Shown here piece by piece: positions 23,732 through 36,170 of a stretch of DNA of 64,000 bases. This DNA comes from Plasmodium brasilianum (lineage: Eukaryota > Apicomplexa > Aconoidasida > Haemosporida > Plasmodiidae): assembly GCF_023973825.1 (NCBI RefSeq), contig NC_090121.1, positions 1,906,001 to 1,970,000 of the forward strand, written 5' to 3'. Positions within the stretch are counted from its first letter, which is position 1, and each line of letters starts with the position of its first letter. The position numbers were made by a program, and so were the translations under genes. A model generated the notes under the pieces. That model saw only the letters and a list, made by a program, of their open reading frames with translations, was not told the DNA's origin and did not search any database.

Positions 23732-25733
23732 ATGAAAAATGTTTTGGCAGAAAAACTTTGCAATGATAATTTTAACAAAATTGAAGAAAATGAAAAAGAA
23801 GAAAATATATTAAAAAGAAGCTTGTGCTTATCAAAAAATATGTTTATAGGAAATGATATATTAACACCATATAATTATAATTTACTTGCTTATGATCCAA
23901 ACGTAAATAACAGAATAAGTAAAGTAGAACAAGATGATGATAATAATGAGCTAAATGATTTAAAAGAAATTTCCACATTAGCTATTTCAGATGGAAATAA
24001 TATAAAAAATTATGAAGAAATGTATAAAGAAAATGAACTCAACGCTAGAAGAAAAAATATGAGAGAAAATGTTATGAAAAAATTAACCTCTATAAAGGTA
24101 AATATTAATATGAGAGAATTAGATGAATATTCCCCTGTAAAAAAATTATATGTAAAAAAAGTTGAAAAGGATGATATACAAAAGGGAAGAGAAAAAAACA
24201 AAAAACTAAAAACAAAAAAAAAGAAAAAAATATCCATTTTAAATAGTATTATAAATGATGACGAAATGACAAATGATGTTATTGAACAAGACTTTAATAA
24301 TATTACGAATACAAACGTAATACCGTATGATATGTGTGAGAGTGAAAGAAATGATAATGAAAAGAACAGTAGGAGTATTTTACCCTTTATAAATACAGTA
24401 CAAAGTGATACAAATAGTGGACCGATTATAAATAAGTTAGACGACAGCGTACTAAGTAGTGATGTATTAAAGAATATTAAAACGTTAGATATTTATAAAA
24501 AAATTAAAAAACCGAAATGGCATTTCCCTTATAAATTATATAGAGTAATTTTGGGACATTCTGGATGGGTTAATTGTGTTGATGTTGATATAAGTAACGA
24601 ATGGTTTGCAACTGGTGCAAATGACAGATTAATTAAAATTTGGGATTTAGCTACCTGTAAATTAAAATTAACCTTAACAGGTCATATAAATAGTATTAGA
24701 GACATAAAAATTTCAAAAAAAAATCCATATCTTTTTAGTTGTGGTGAAGATAATAGAGTCAAGTGTTGGGATTTAGAATATAATAAAGTAATAAGAGATT
24801 ACCATGGACATTTATCAGGTGTTTATTGTTTATCTTTACATCCTTCATTAGATGTATTAATGAGTGGAGGAAGGGATGCAGTTGTAAGAGTATGGGATAT
24901 TAGAACAAAGAGTTCCATTTTTGTATTGTCAGGACATACAGGCACTATTATGTCATTATGTTCTCAATCTGTTGAACCCCAAATTGTTTCAGGATCTCAA
25001 GACAAAATGATAAGACTATGGGACTTAAATAATGGAAAATGTAGAATAGCATTAACTCATCACAAAAAAAGTATTAGATCATTATCAATTCATCCGTTCG
25101 AATATAGTTTTTGTAGTTGTGCAACGGATAATGTTAAAGTATGGTATGGAGCAGATGCTGAATTTGACAGGAATATTACAGGGTTTAATTCTATTATTAA
25201 CTGTAGTTTAATTAAACAAGATTCTTATTTTAACGATTCCTCTATATTAATATTAGGTAGTAATAATGGTCAGTTGCATTTTTATGATTGGTCAAGCGGT
25301 TATAAATATGATACATTATCAAACAAAGTAGTTCCTGGAACTGTGGAGTGTGAAAATTCTACACTTTCTATGACTTTTGATAAAAGTGAAAGTAGATTAA
25401 TAACAACACATGGGGATAAGTCCATTAAAGTAATAGAAAACAGAAGGGAATTATATTCTTAACATGCACGCACACATATCTATATATAAACATATATTTG
25501 TTATGCGTGTTATATATATATGTGTACATATATATATGTGTATATATATATATGTGTATATATATGTTTTCCTCAAAAATTGTACTCGCTTCTTATATAT
25601 ATCCGCTTTTAAATCATATTTTTTTACGTTTTTAATTCTTTCGTTTTATTTTTAGATTTGGAAGGAAAATGAAGACGCAACACCGGAAAATTTTCCTATA
25701 AAATGGAATCCTTATGAACATTTTAAATTCTAA
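23732..25733 (+). CDS. PRP46: Pre-mRNA splicing factor PRL1/Prp46 (WD40 protein), two exons
   Basis: Exon 1 is 23732-25429 and exon 2 is 25656-25733, joined in phase 0 (AAA|GTAATA ... TTTTTAG|ATTTGG), giving 591 residues. Reading straight through exon 1 would end in an unnatural tail ([10 protein letters not shown]). Splicing restores the typical PRL1 ending [21 protein letters not shown]. After about 270 residues of Lys/Asn-rich N-terminus, the sequence [19 protein letters not shown] opens a seven-blade WD40 propeller with repeated GH...WD units (LIKIWDL, RVKCWDL, VVRVWDI, MIRLWDL). PRL1/Prp46/PLRG1 is a core member of the Prp19-associated (NTC) complex of the spliceosome and acts in the nucleus. 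The start is the first in-frame ATG (MKNVLAEKL). The neighbouring SRPK also acts on splicing; this pairing matches P. falciparum chromosome 3 as I remember it. Confidence 0.93.
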
Positions 25734-26870
25734 TTCAACTCCTTTTGAATAATTATTAATATGAACAAATTCAACGTTTTATATATATTTGTGTATATAT
25801 ATACATATGTATATGTGAAAATAAACATATGTGTATATTTTTTTTTTTTGTTATGCTTAAAAAAATTTGCATTTTTTTCATTTTTTAAATCTCTCCATTC
25901 TTTAAGATACTTTAATTTTTTTATGAAAAAAATTTAGGATATTATTGTAATAAAAATATAAGAATAATTATACATGTAATAAGAGATATATTTGAGATTT
26001 TTAAATGAATCAACATTCGGTACATGTTACTACAATTTTACTTAAACGTAGGTGTATGCTGAAGCTTGAAGTATATTTTGTTAAAAAAAAAAAAAAAATG
26101 GTATAAAGGCGACATAGTAGCTTTGATATAAATATTTGGCTGAATAAAATTTTATTTGACTAACCAAAAAGAAAATATACATTTAAAACATCTCATATAT
26201 ATTATAATTAACTTTTTATTATAAGAAATATTTTTTTACATGTGATAGAGGAAGTATAAATATTTTTAACATGAAGAAAAATAAATTTTAAATTGAATAT
26301 AGAGAGCGTAAAACGTATTTTTTAATAAAATTTTTTAATTTTTACACCTGTTCATTTACATTGCATGAGTAACAAATTTAACAATATGTAAAAAAAAATG
26401 CTAAAGCTTATATGAAAAAATATACACATGTTCTATATATGCTTTGCTTTTAAATGAGGCTTGTTCTTCTATTACAGCTTCATTCGAGCTTCACTTTACT
26501 TCGCTTACTTCTTTTTTTTTTCTCCTGTTTAAATATCCTATGCGTGAAGAATTATAATTTCTTTTTGAAGATAAGAAAAGTGGAATAACAGGGAAAATAA
26601 AATAATGAAAGATATTAACATAAATTTAGTGAAAAAAAGAGTTTTAGAATAGAAAACGTAAACAAGGAGCAAAGAACAATGATTTTATAAAAGCTATTTA
26701 CAAGTTATTATATATCCTTGTACTAATAGTGTACTCATTTTAACGAAAATTTTAAAGAAAAAGATAAATGTTCTTGATGCTGTTTATAAACATGATAAGG
26801 TAAAAGATCATGATTTTGAAGCCAATAAAAAAAATTTGTTTTATAAGGCACAGGGAAGTGCAACTGTAAA
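25734..26870. other. Spacer between PRL1 and the zinc-ribbon gene
   Basis: AT-rich spacer between two plus-strand genes. It should contain the PRL1 3' end and the promoter of the next gene. No coding segment or RNA gene seen. Confidence 0.6.
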
Positions 26871-27989
26871 ATGATAAAAATTGTGAAGAGGCAAATATAT
26901 TATTCCTGTGAAAAAAAAAAATACTATACAAACAGATTATATAAAAAAGTGTGTAGCAATTGTTTAAGTTTAAATATAAATAACATAAATAGATGTGTAT
27001 ATTGCGATAGTACATTAAATGATAATGATATTAGATTAATAAAAAATAATATTTTTACAGATATCATAAATGTAAGAAAGGAATGGAAATATTTGGATGG
27101 AAAAGGCGTTAAAAATTATTTTTATACACCTTTATTAAATAATGTAGAAATTGATGATAAATATGTTCATCTTAAAAATGGGTTAATAAACAACTGCGAT
27201 AAATTATATATTTATTACAATTGTTATGACTATATTATATTAAATAACCCATATAGCAACTCATGCATTAACCTTATTATTTTATTTAAGGGAATTATGT
27301 ATGATGTTAAAAATTTAAAAAGAAAAAACATAAATTGCTTGTTGCATATGTATAATTATGTTTATTTTATAATAGATGTGTTCCTATATTTTCTTGTAAT
27401 TAGCAAAGGAAAATATGTTCATTATAAATATATGTACAGCAAGTCAGCATGTGTTGATACAGATTATAATGAAGAAGTTGTAGAAATTTTGTTTGAATTG
27501 AATAAAATTATTAAGCAGAAGAAAAAGAATATAATTACACGTAGTGTTAATAATGAAAAAAAACAATTAGAAAATGTAAATGAAAAAAATATTATAGAAA
27601 GATTAAATGAAAATTATGAGAATATATATAAAGATTTAATGAGAAATACCGACAACAAATCTGTATTAAATAAATTTTTCAAAAAGTTAGAAGATGTAAA
27701 TATTAAAAATAAAATAAAAGTTCTGAAAAAATATTTTTATGTTGGTTGTTATTATCCTTCTCCTATAAATCATTTCTCTCTTCAAGTATTATTTCCTCCA
27801 TTTTCGAATTATAATTTTTTTGCCTTTCCTTTTTATTTTCCCATACAAAAAATTTTGCATGATTTGTATGTATATGGTCATGTCAAAAATTATAACCATT
27901 CAGAAATAATTAGGAACATTTACGACAACAAGTTGATTAAGGATATAAAGGAAAGTGACTCTTGTTGCAAAAGAATCCTTCAATTTTGA
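26871..27989 (+). CDS. Conserved zinc-ribbon protein, possibly with a degenerate HIT-like fold
   Basis: A single-exon ORF of 372 residues starting at a clear ATG. Residues 28-45 form a two-knuckle zinc ribbon: CSNC (28, 31) and CVYC (42, 45). The middle (about 120-135) has YDYIILNNPYSNSCINLIIL, which resembles the first strands of a HIT-family nucleotide-binding fold. PINHFSLQVLF (298-308) occupies the place of the HIT histidine motif but keeps only one histidine (H301), so a catalytic HIT triad is absent. The HIT link is a hunch from pattern only. A Lys/Asn-rich, probably helical stretch lies at about 205-285. No signal peptide or clear membrane segment. It follows PRL1 on the same strand. 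Function unknown; I would call it a conserved Plasmodium protein because its composition and position are those of a core gene. Confidence 0.8.
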   Translation: MIKIVKRQIYYSCEKKKYYTNRLYKKVCSNCLSLNINNINRCVYCDSTLNDNDIRLIKNNIFTDIINVRKEWKYLDGKGVKNYFYTPLLNNVEIDDKYVHLKNGLINNCDKLYIYYNCYDYIILNNPYSNSCINLIILFKGIMYDVKNLKRKNINCLLHMYNYVYFIIDVFLYFLVISKGKYVHYKYMYSKSACVDTDYNEEVVEILFELNKIIKQKKKNIITRSVNNEKKQLENVNEKNIIERLNENYENIYKDLMRNTDNKSVLNKFFKKLEDVNIKNKIKVLKKYFYVGCYYPSPINHFSLQVLFPPFSNYNFFAFPFYFPIQKILHDLYVYGHVKNYNHSEIIRNIYDNKLIKDIKESDSCCKRILQF

Positions 27990-28273
27990 TTAACCATACA
28001 CTATATGGTTTCGAGCAAAGAGTAACATAATATACCGTTTAATATAATTAAATAAATGATAATAATAATTTTGCCAAATATATTTTTAATTTAAAAAAAT
28101 GAAGTTATATAGATTACTGCCATGCGTTAAGAAGACAGTTCGACACATAAAACATTCGTTAGTTAGTTCTGACTTGAGAACCTTTGTAATAGTTGCAACC
28201 GAAAAGATGCATAGATTAATATAAAACAGCAATATTAAATGCATATCTTACTATTGGCTAACACATTTTATAG

Positions 28274-28275
<2 letters not shown>

Positions 28276-28307
<32 letters not shown>
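28276..28307. repeat. Poly-T tract of about 32 bases
   Basis: An uninterrupted T homopolymer in the spacer downstream of the zinc-ribbon gene, among the longest in the window. Confidence 0.95.
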
Positions 28308-28308
<1 letters not shown>

Positions 28309-28656
28309 TTTATATAGTATAATTATAAATAATATTTTATGTGTATAAATTGGAAGCAATAATATCTTCATTTAATTGCATTTTCATTTAATGTATAATG
28401 AATTTTTTTTATATATAGAATTATTCTAATTTTGTTGAAAGGATTTAGAAGTTTTAAAATTCGGGAATATTTTTCTTAAAATAAAAATGAAAAATGACAA
28501 ATGTATGCAATTTTTTTTTGTAATAAATATAATCATTACATACATAAAAAAGTAATCAAAAATAAAGCTAAAACTGCGTATTAAGGTTACCAACAGATTC
28601 TAAAAGAAATGTTATATTAAGGGAATAAGCACGATATATTAGAAACTTAACACATC

Positions 28657-30960
28657 ATGGCAAATGTGAGGAGTAAAAATTCTATATTAAAATTATGTGA
28701 ACATAAGGACATAAAATGGGGGGATGAGCAATATAGTTTTTTAGTAATATTTAACATAAGTAATACGCATATATATACATATATATATAGTTAGTTATTT
28801 ACTTGGTTATTTTTATTTTTTTACATTTTTTATTTTATGTATGCGTTGTTTTTTAATCATTTCTCCTTGGGAATTTTATAATATTTTTTATTCTTTTAAT
28901 AATAGAACCCTTTTTTTTTTCTTATATAAATGAAACATATATGTAACTCATTAAAGACATTAATAAATTTGCAATTTTTTAAACTGTGGATGATTTTCCA
29001 TATATTAAAAGATGAATTGAGATTGAAACAACTAAAGTATATAATCTAAAATATGGATATTTGAATCTTAAAAGCTATTTAAAGTTAAGAAAAATTTATT
29101 AATATTCACGTTGAAAATAATTATGTTGTCAATGTATGTGTATATACATATGAGTTAAAAAAAAAAAAAGTAACCAAACACTTCAATTAAAAGATGAACA
29201 AATTAGAACTTATCTTAATTAAATGTATTAGGGAAAAGTAATGCCCACGCTTTTTTGATTGTTAGTATGAAATATTTAGTAGAAGAGAAAAATTGAGAGC
29301 ACCTATTTGATGTATATTCATAGTGTAATTTTGCATGTGCCAATAAATGAAATTATCATCACTTATTTAGAGAATTAAATTATTTTTTACAAAGTAATTA
29401 AGGTTTTGTTTTTAAATATTTCATTGAAGAATCAATAAAAAGAGTAAAAATAAATGCTGCTGAAGCAAAATTGTCGAATTTAGGTTATATTTTCTACTTT
29501 AAAAGAAAAGGTGCTGTAAATGCAACTATAATGTACTTAAGTTTTTGAAGGATTTTTCTTCATTCCTTTAATTGATACTGTGGAAGCTTACAAAAGTGAA
29601 GAAAGAATATTTTTCGAAATACAGTAATAGTATATCGTAATTAAATGTGCATAAATAATTTAGATATAATGTAGCAGAATTAACACGTAAAAAATAGAAA
29701 GTTAACTATAATTATTTATTAAAGGAACAAATGACATTTTTAAGAGAAATTGACATAATTCAAATCAAAAATAATGCAGTATAATTTGCTAATTTTGATT
29801 TTTTAAAATCTTCAGATGTTTCATTCACACCTAAAGATACATCTTTTAAAAAAAGAAAAAAGGAAAGGAAAATGCATAATATATATTTCATTTAAAAACA
29901 AATAATGTATACACAAATAGAATACGCATAATTATTAATTTATGCAATTTCTTCTTTTTATCAAGTATTCTATTTTATAATAAGGTCAAAAAATGTTATA
30001 TATTTGTCAATTAATGGATAACATTTGGTGGGGTGAAGGAGCATTAAAAAATATGTGATATATTCTTTTAATGAAGAGGATGTTGCAAATTTAATGGGAA
30101 AATGCTTAAGGGTACTGATTTTGTGACTGCATTATTCCCCATGTATTTATATATTTATATTGCATAGTTAATGCTCTAAAAAGTTATCAACATTTTCAAA
30201 AGTGGCATTTTGTAATATATAATGTCTTTAGTTTTGTCATTTTGTTTTACTTAATTTTATGGTTGGATATTAACTTTAATGGTCAAGTGACCATAACATG
30301 TTTATGTAATCTCAAATCTTTACGCTGATTAACTATTTGCCAAAACGTAACATTTTTCTCTAATATATTTAACGCATATGATATTTTTTTCTTTTGTAAT
30401 ATTTACAATACATATCCAAATATGTTATATGTAAACATCCCAATTTTCAAGTAAATTGTTGAATACTCAATATTTTAATTTTATTATCAAACCCTCTAGA
30501 ATTGTGTTATCCTTTTTATCCATAATATAATAATTTACATCAAACTTTTAACACAGAGGATAGCAACTACTAAATCTTATTTGCATAAACGGATGCTTTG
30601 ATCATAATCAGAGATGATATTACTAAATACCGCATAAGAGCTTACATCATTAATTTAGTTTCTGTTCAGCTATATGATACGAATAGCTCTTCATCTTTTG
30701 TTAAAATCACATCCACTTATTTAGAATAGTATAAAAGGCATTTTGGTTTAATAGGGTTGTAACATTCTCTCCCTAAGTGTTTTTATCCCCATGCAAACTT
30801 AATGTTAAAAGTTTTACATATATTATTTAATAGTACATGGAAAACTGGCATTACCATATTTCTCACTTAAATCACATAAAAATTTATAAAGTATTTTTTA
30901 ATAAAAAGTTTATTACCCCCATTATATTTTTTTACAGAACACAAACAAAAAGGAACCAGA
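28657..30960 (+). pseudogene. Decayed gene for an unidentified, partly membrane-spanning protein
   Basis: Plus-strand segments read as real protein but are broken by stops and frameshifts. In order: an ATG at 28657 with MANVRSKNSILKLCEHKDIK; about 29235-29296 (GKSNAHAFLIVSMKYLVEEK); about 29420-29550 (IEESIKRVKINAAEAKLSNL, then IFYFKRKGAVNATIMYLSF); about 29551-29626 (GFFFIPLIDTVEAYKSEERI); about 29722-29880 (LKEQMTFLREIDIIQIKNN); about 30053-30170 (VIYSFNEEDVANLMGKCL, with a second frame reading KGTDFVTALFPMYLYI); about 30173-30450 (SYQHFQKWHFVIYNVFSFVI, strongly hydrophobic, one stop); and about 30617-30730 (DITKYRIRAYIINLVSVQLY). The order and length suggest one ancestral gene with a soluble N-terminal half and membrane helices later. 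Splicing cannot rescue it in any way I could find. Family not recognised. Confidence 0.6.
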
Positions 30961-32917
30961 TAAAATTATTTTAATATACATGTAATATGTACAAATAATT
31001 ATATATCTATATTTTTGTGAAAAAAAATTTATTTTAAGAAATGCGAGCACAGTATCAACACAGTTTGTACGCCTTTTACTTTTTAACAATATTTTTTAAG
31101 ATTTTCCTTTTTTAATTTTGTATAAAAAACAATGTATTATTATCCACTTTTTGTTAAATAAAAGTAATTTAATTTTTTTATTTTTACACAATTATTAGCT
31201 GCCATAAAAAATTATATTTTTTCCTTCTTGTACGCTAGAAGTGCGAAAAAAAAAAAAAAAAAGGAATATAAACGAAATTATAAGTTTATATTTTATAGAA
31301 TATTTTAATAAACTTCCTTTTACAATAAGACACATCATTTTTAATATACACTGATTTGTGTTCTGTTAAAATGTACGTATATATAGAAGTTATTCAAATA
31401 CTAAATAATTAATATAAACTAATAATTATTAATATGTACATAATTTTAATAAATTTCACAACTGTATTTCTTCCTATTAATTAAATAACAGAGCGCAGGG
31501 GTGGGGATAAAACTGTTCGAAATTTTGTTTTTAGCTTTGTAGAACAACATCATAAATAATATATAAAATAGTAAAAGTTATCAGAATTTCCCCCTATTAA
31601 ATCTCTAAAAAATATATACGTCATTTTATATATTTTTTTAAAAAATAAACTTTCTTTTTAAATCCTCATTTCGAATATTTCTCTTTTTACTATATTTTTT
31701 TTAAAAATAAATATTTCTGAATGATGCATAATTATATTATGTTTTATATTTAAAAATAACCTTTGTTTCCTTAGCATTTTTAAAAAAATAAATTCTAACG
31801 CACATATTTTTTTAGCAATTTTAATATAATCATATTATATATATATTTGATGGTATATTTGAAATGTTCTCTCAAGATTAAATTTATATATATGCCTCAT
31901 AAAATAATTTATGATAAAAAATAAATTTTTAATTAATTATAATTATAAAATTAATTAAAAGGAAAATCCATAATTCAAGGAATAATAATAAATATTTAAT
32001 AATTTTGGCCTTTAAATTAATTTTTTTAAAAAAAAAATACTATGTTTTATAAAATTTTTATTAAAATATTTTCTTTTATAATTTCGTATTATGGATCTAA
32101 TTTTATCGGTTCACAATAAAAAAAAAATATATAAATTATGTATGTTATTTTATTTTATTTTATTTTTTTTGTATGTAATTATCTTATATTTTTTTTTGCT
32201 TTAGATCTTTTTATTATTAAGAATGTGATATAACAGTTTATCTATGTTTGCATTATTGGGAATAATTGTTATATAGAAGGATTATTAAATATATTATTTA
32301 CTAAAAGAAAACAAAAAACTATTAAAAATAATAGCATATAATATATTTATAACTAATAAAGAACAATTGATACTATGTAATTACATGTTTGCGTAAATTT
32401 CTTTTTATTATTATGTAATAATAAATAATTTATTGTGAATTTTTGCATATTTTTTTTAAATTAAAGGCAATATTACTATATTTTTATTAATGTTTTGTTA
32501 ATATAATAAAACATACTATAAATAAATATAAATATTTATATGAATTATTATTTTGTTTAATTTAATTTCTATAGAAAATAATATAGTGATAATATATTTC
32601 TTATGTAATATTTATGTAATTTTTATTTCTTGTACGAGGAAAACGTATATAATTACAAAATAGTGTTTTTATGATTAGTATGATTATTTGTTTAAAGATA
32701 AAATATAATTAAAGTAATATTTTGAAAAACGTAATATTTTTGCTTTTATTATATAATGAGTTAACCTGTTAGCAGTAGTATATTTTATCGTATGTAGGTA
32801 TCATTTAAAAAGTTTTAATTTTTATATAAAAAGGTAAAGTAATATAATTAAACTTTAAAGATAAATAATACTATATGAAATAGTATTATATGTGATTATA
32901 AGAAGAGGCGCAGCAAA
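30961..32917. other. AT-rich spacer upstream of the exported-protein gene
   Basis: No coding segment seen. It contains long poly-A/T tracts and, at about 31492-31525, a short GC-richer patch (GCGCAGGGGTGGGGATAAAA) with no recognisable RNA fold. The right end should hold the promoter of the exported protein. Confidence 0.5.
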
Positions 32918-33907
32918 ATGAAAAGTTCTTCTGTTTCCAGTTTGGGAACTTCAGATAAATACCCGCGTAGGGGAAAAATATATAGATTATTATTTTTTAT
33001 TAATTTCTTCGTATGTACCTTTTTAATTTGGATATTACAATGTTTTAATAATAATGTAAGAATTATAATAATATATATGTACATATATGTACATATTTAT
33101 ACATAAAATGATACATTAGTAAAAGCTACCTTTTTTATTCTTTTTTAATTTTTTTATATGTATCATGGTGAAATTGAATTCATATAATTAATATAAGAAA
33201 AAAAAGGTGTATTTTTAATTATTTTTTTTTAATTCTTGAATTTTTAGTTTACCTTTAACAATTCCTATGATAATAATATAAATAATTACATTGAAGTATG
33301 TGTATCAAATAGAAGAACGAACAGTAGATGTTTATCACAACAGGGTCGATTTTTTGGCCCAGAAATAGACATGTTAAAGGACGCAGTTTCGGGTTATTTC
33401 TTTCGTGGCCATAACAATAATAATAATGATAGAGGAGATAAGAATCCTGAAGTTGTAGAACCTGTATATGGGTCTGTTCCTCCTAGGAATTATCGTGATC
33501 ATCGTTACTACCATAATAATGAAGATATTAGAACACATGATAATTATGATATAAGTGATAATTGTGGCGGTCCTAGATATGGAATGCATAATCCTAATGT
33601 ATCAGAAGTAGTAACATATTACAAATCAGGAGATCCCATGAATAATTCTGTAATGAGACATCCAGTATATTATGAAACGAAACAAGTGGATAATGCACTT
33701 ATACCGAAGTCGTCTATGTTAGGTTATTTAAAACATTTTCTTTTAGATCAACAATTATTTGCATCACCTGTATTAAATAGAATGGCTCCACTTATATTTT
33801 TAATGTTTGTATATTACGTAATATCTGCTTTAATAAGTAATTTTCGCCATGTACTAGCACTATATTTTTTAGCGAGAATAGTAAAGTTACATTATAATAA
33901 TAATTAA
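32918..33907 (+). CDS. PEXEL-containing exported protein, two exons
   Basis: Exon 1 is 32918-33055 and exon 2 is 33248-33907 (AAT|GTAAGA ... TTTTTAG|TTTACC, phase 0), giving 265 residues. Exon 1 is the classic layout of exported Plasmodium proteins: a basic N-terminus (KYPRRGKIYR) and a recessed hydrophobic signal (about 24-43, LLFFINFFVCTFLIWILQCF). About 30 residues on, exon 2 has RCLSQ (residues 73-77), a match to the PEXEL/HT export motif RxLxE/Q/D cleaved by plasmepsin V. The middle is His/Asn/Tyr-rich and probably disordered. The C-terminus has two hydrophobic segments (about PLIFLMFVYYVISALI and HVLALYFLARIVKL), so the mature protein may be membrane-bound in the host red cell. The family is not recognised with certainty; it could be the syntenic exported gene near PRP46 in P. 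falciparum. The intact frame and clean splice sites argue that it is functional. Confidence 0.88.
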
Positions 33908-35160
33908 TAAAAAGAAGAAAATAAAGTCAGAATGAGTTTTAGGGGAGATTAATAAAATGTTCATTATAATAATGTATTAAATAAGATATCGATTGCTTAT
34001 GTTAAAACTTTTAATATTAGTATATATAATAATTGAATTATATTCTAAATGTTTTGGTACTGAAGTTATAAAATACAATAATAATAATATAAATGCTTTA
34101 TTGTAAATTTCTATTTTTAACCTTTCATATGTTTCATTAAAATATAGTTTCTTCATTACGAGGAATATTCATTCTGAAGTATATGCATTTTATATATGTG
34201 TATAAAGATTTTTTTTTTTTTTTTTATTCTTATGTTATATTTTTCTATACTTTAAACAAACCATTCATAATTATTAATAAAGATGTACCTTTATAAGAAG
34301 ATTATTTTTTATTTATAAGTTATAATTACAAGAAAAATGGGAACATATATATATATATATATATTATGTATATATATTTTATATGATTCATTCATGATGT
34401 GAGTTATAAATTTACATTGCATTATACACAGAATCAACGAATTAATATATATATTCATATTTCAATATGAGCAAAATTTCTTATATATTATAGTTAATTA
34501 ACCTTATGTTTTAACTTCAAATTTTAGACATTTATTATTTAAATTAGTAATTAACATTTATAATGAACGGTATATACATATAAAAAGGCTGATTCCAAAT
34601 GTGACTTTTTTGTATATTTTTTAAAGAAACATAATAAACTCAAATTGTACATATTCAAAAATTATAATAAATTTAATTGTCACAATAAATATTCGTAAGT
34701 TATTTTCAACTTTTTACAGTTCTTAAAAATCTTTAAAATCGTAGATTTATGCTTAAATGATATATATAGAGAGAGTATTTTTTTTTTCTGTTGATAATTA
34801 AATGTTTGTAGCAATTTAATTAAGTTGTGAATATTTATGTTCTACAAACAAATCTAAAAGGTTAAATTTTATTAATTATCCGTTATAGTGCATGCATAAA
34901 CAATAAATTCAAGCGATCAAACAAATAAAAAATATTTGAATGACTATACTTATTTTTGCTATGAAATGGCAAAAAAAAAAATTAAAAATTATTAAAATAA
35001 AAAACACGTTAAAAGAAAAAATACAATATTTTTTCTTTCATTTTCGAAATAAACAAAAATTTACAATAATGAATTATTATGTATAATAAACGGAGCTTAA
35101 TAAAATAAAGAAATAAAAATTTAATGGGGTATATTTTGGTTATTTATATATTTAACTCTT
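33908..35160. other. AT-rich spacer downstream of the exported-protein gene
   Basis: No gene seen. Poly-T at about 34211-34225 and TA runs near 34340-34365 and 35180-35200. Confidence 0.5.
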
Positions 35161-35215
35161 TTAAATGATGTGGATACGTATATATATATATATATATATA
35201 TTTACGTATTTATTA

Positions 35216-36170
35216 TTAACATCTGAAAAAGGAAGACGAGAATGTAATAATTCCTTTATTAGACTTTTTTGTGGTGTATCCTGCGTACAGGAACTGTCGA
35301 AAGTTTTTCTTCAATATTATATATATTTGCACCTATATTTATATATATATATACATGTAGATTATCCCTCTATCATATTTTTCAACGATAGGAATCTTGT
35401 AATATTACTTGAGGTTCTTTAAATGTAACTATAATATCTAGAACAAATAAAAATAACATTAATTTGTCCTTTACTATATAGGGTAGACAATTGTGTTACA
35501 TTATTTGGAAGGCGTACATTTGAAATAAATTCTACATGTACTATTAATTCAATTCATCAAGATGTATTTTCCATCATTTATGCCATGAGGTTTTTTAACT
35601 TTAATTCAGTTCCATCATATATCTATTAAAAAAAACTTAGAGTATTTCTCTAAGTAGTGTAAGTAATATAATTTTTTTTATTCATTTAATGTTTTAATTT
35701 TAGCTATTTTTTTTTTACTTAAGACAATTATGGTTAACCTATTGAGTATATTAAACCATTAAGTCCTGAAAATTATATTATGGCAAAATGCAAATATATG
35801 TAGTAGAATAGATAGATTCGAGTATTTTTATAATATTATAACTATTTATCTATAATTTATTAGAGAAATTTAGAATATTTCATAGCAAATAAAGAAAAAA
35901 GAAGAATTTTTTTTACATATATTCTTATCCCTGTCAATATTTTTTTTAAGAAAAAAAGATTTCAGGTACATTTTTGGTTAGACCTAAGTAATCATGTGGT
36001 TGCAAAGTAAAGAACTTACTGTAGTAAAAAAGGTATTTTATTATTTAAAAAATATAAATTAGAAATATTGTATAAAGTTTAATACGTTTATGTTATGGAA
36101 ATTATTTAAGGGTAATTAAAAAAGCTGGTGTGCGAAAAAATAAAAATTATTATTACAGTTGTCAATATAA
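35216..36170 (+). pseudogene. Gene relic of unknown family
   Basis: Several plus-strand patches have coding character: about 35216-35310 (TSEKGRRECNNSFIRLFCGV, then SCVQELSKVFLQYY); about 35482-35628, an open stretch of nearly 50 codons after a possible splice acceptor (contains RVDNCVTLFGRRTFEINSTC, then IHQDVFSIIYAMRFFNFNSV); about 35738-35800 (PIEYIKPLSPENYIMAKCKY); and about 35958-36010 (RFQVHFWLDLSNHVVAK). They are in different frames with stops between. The paired cysteines suggest a secreted or surface protein, but this is speculation. Confidence 0.4.

Noticed and set aside
31492..31540. tRNA-like patch with GTTCGAAAT near a GC-rich run
   Set aside because: The sequence resembles a T-loop, but flanking bases do not pair into a T-stem, acceptor or anticodon arm.
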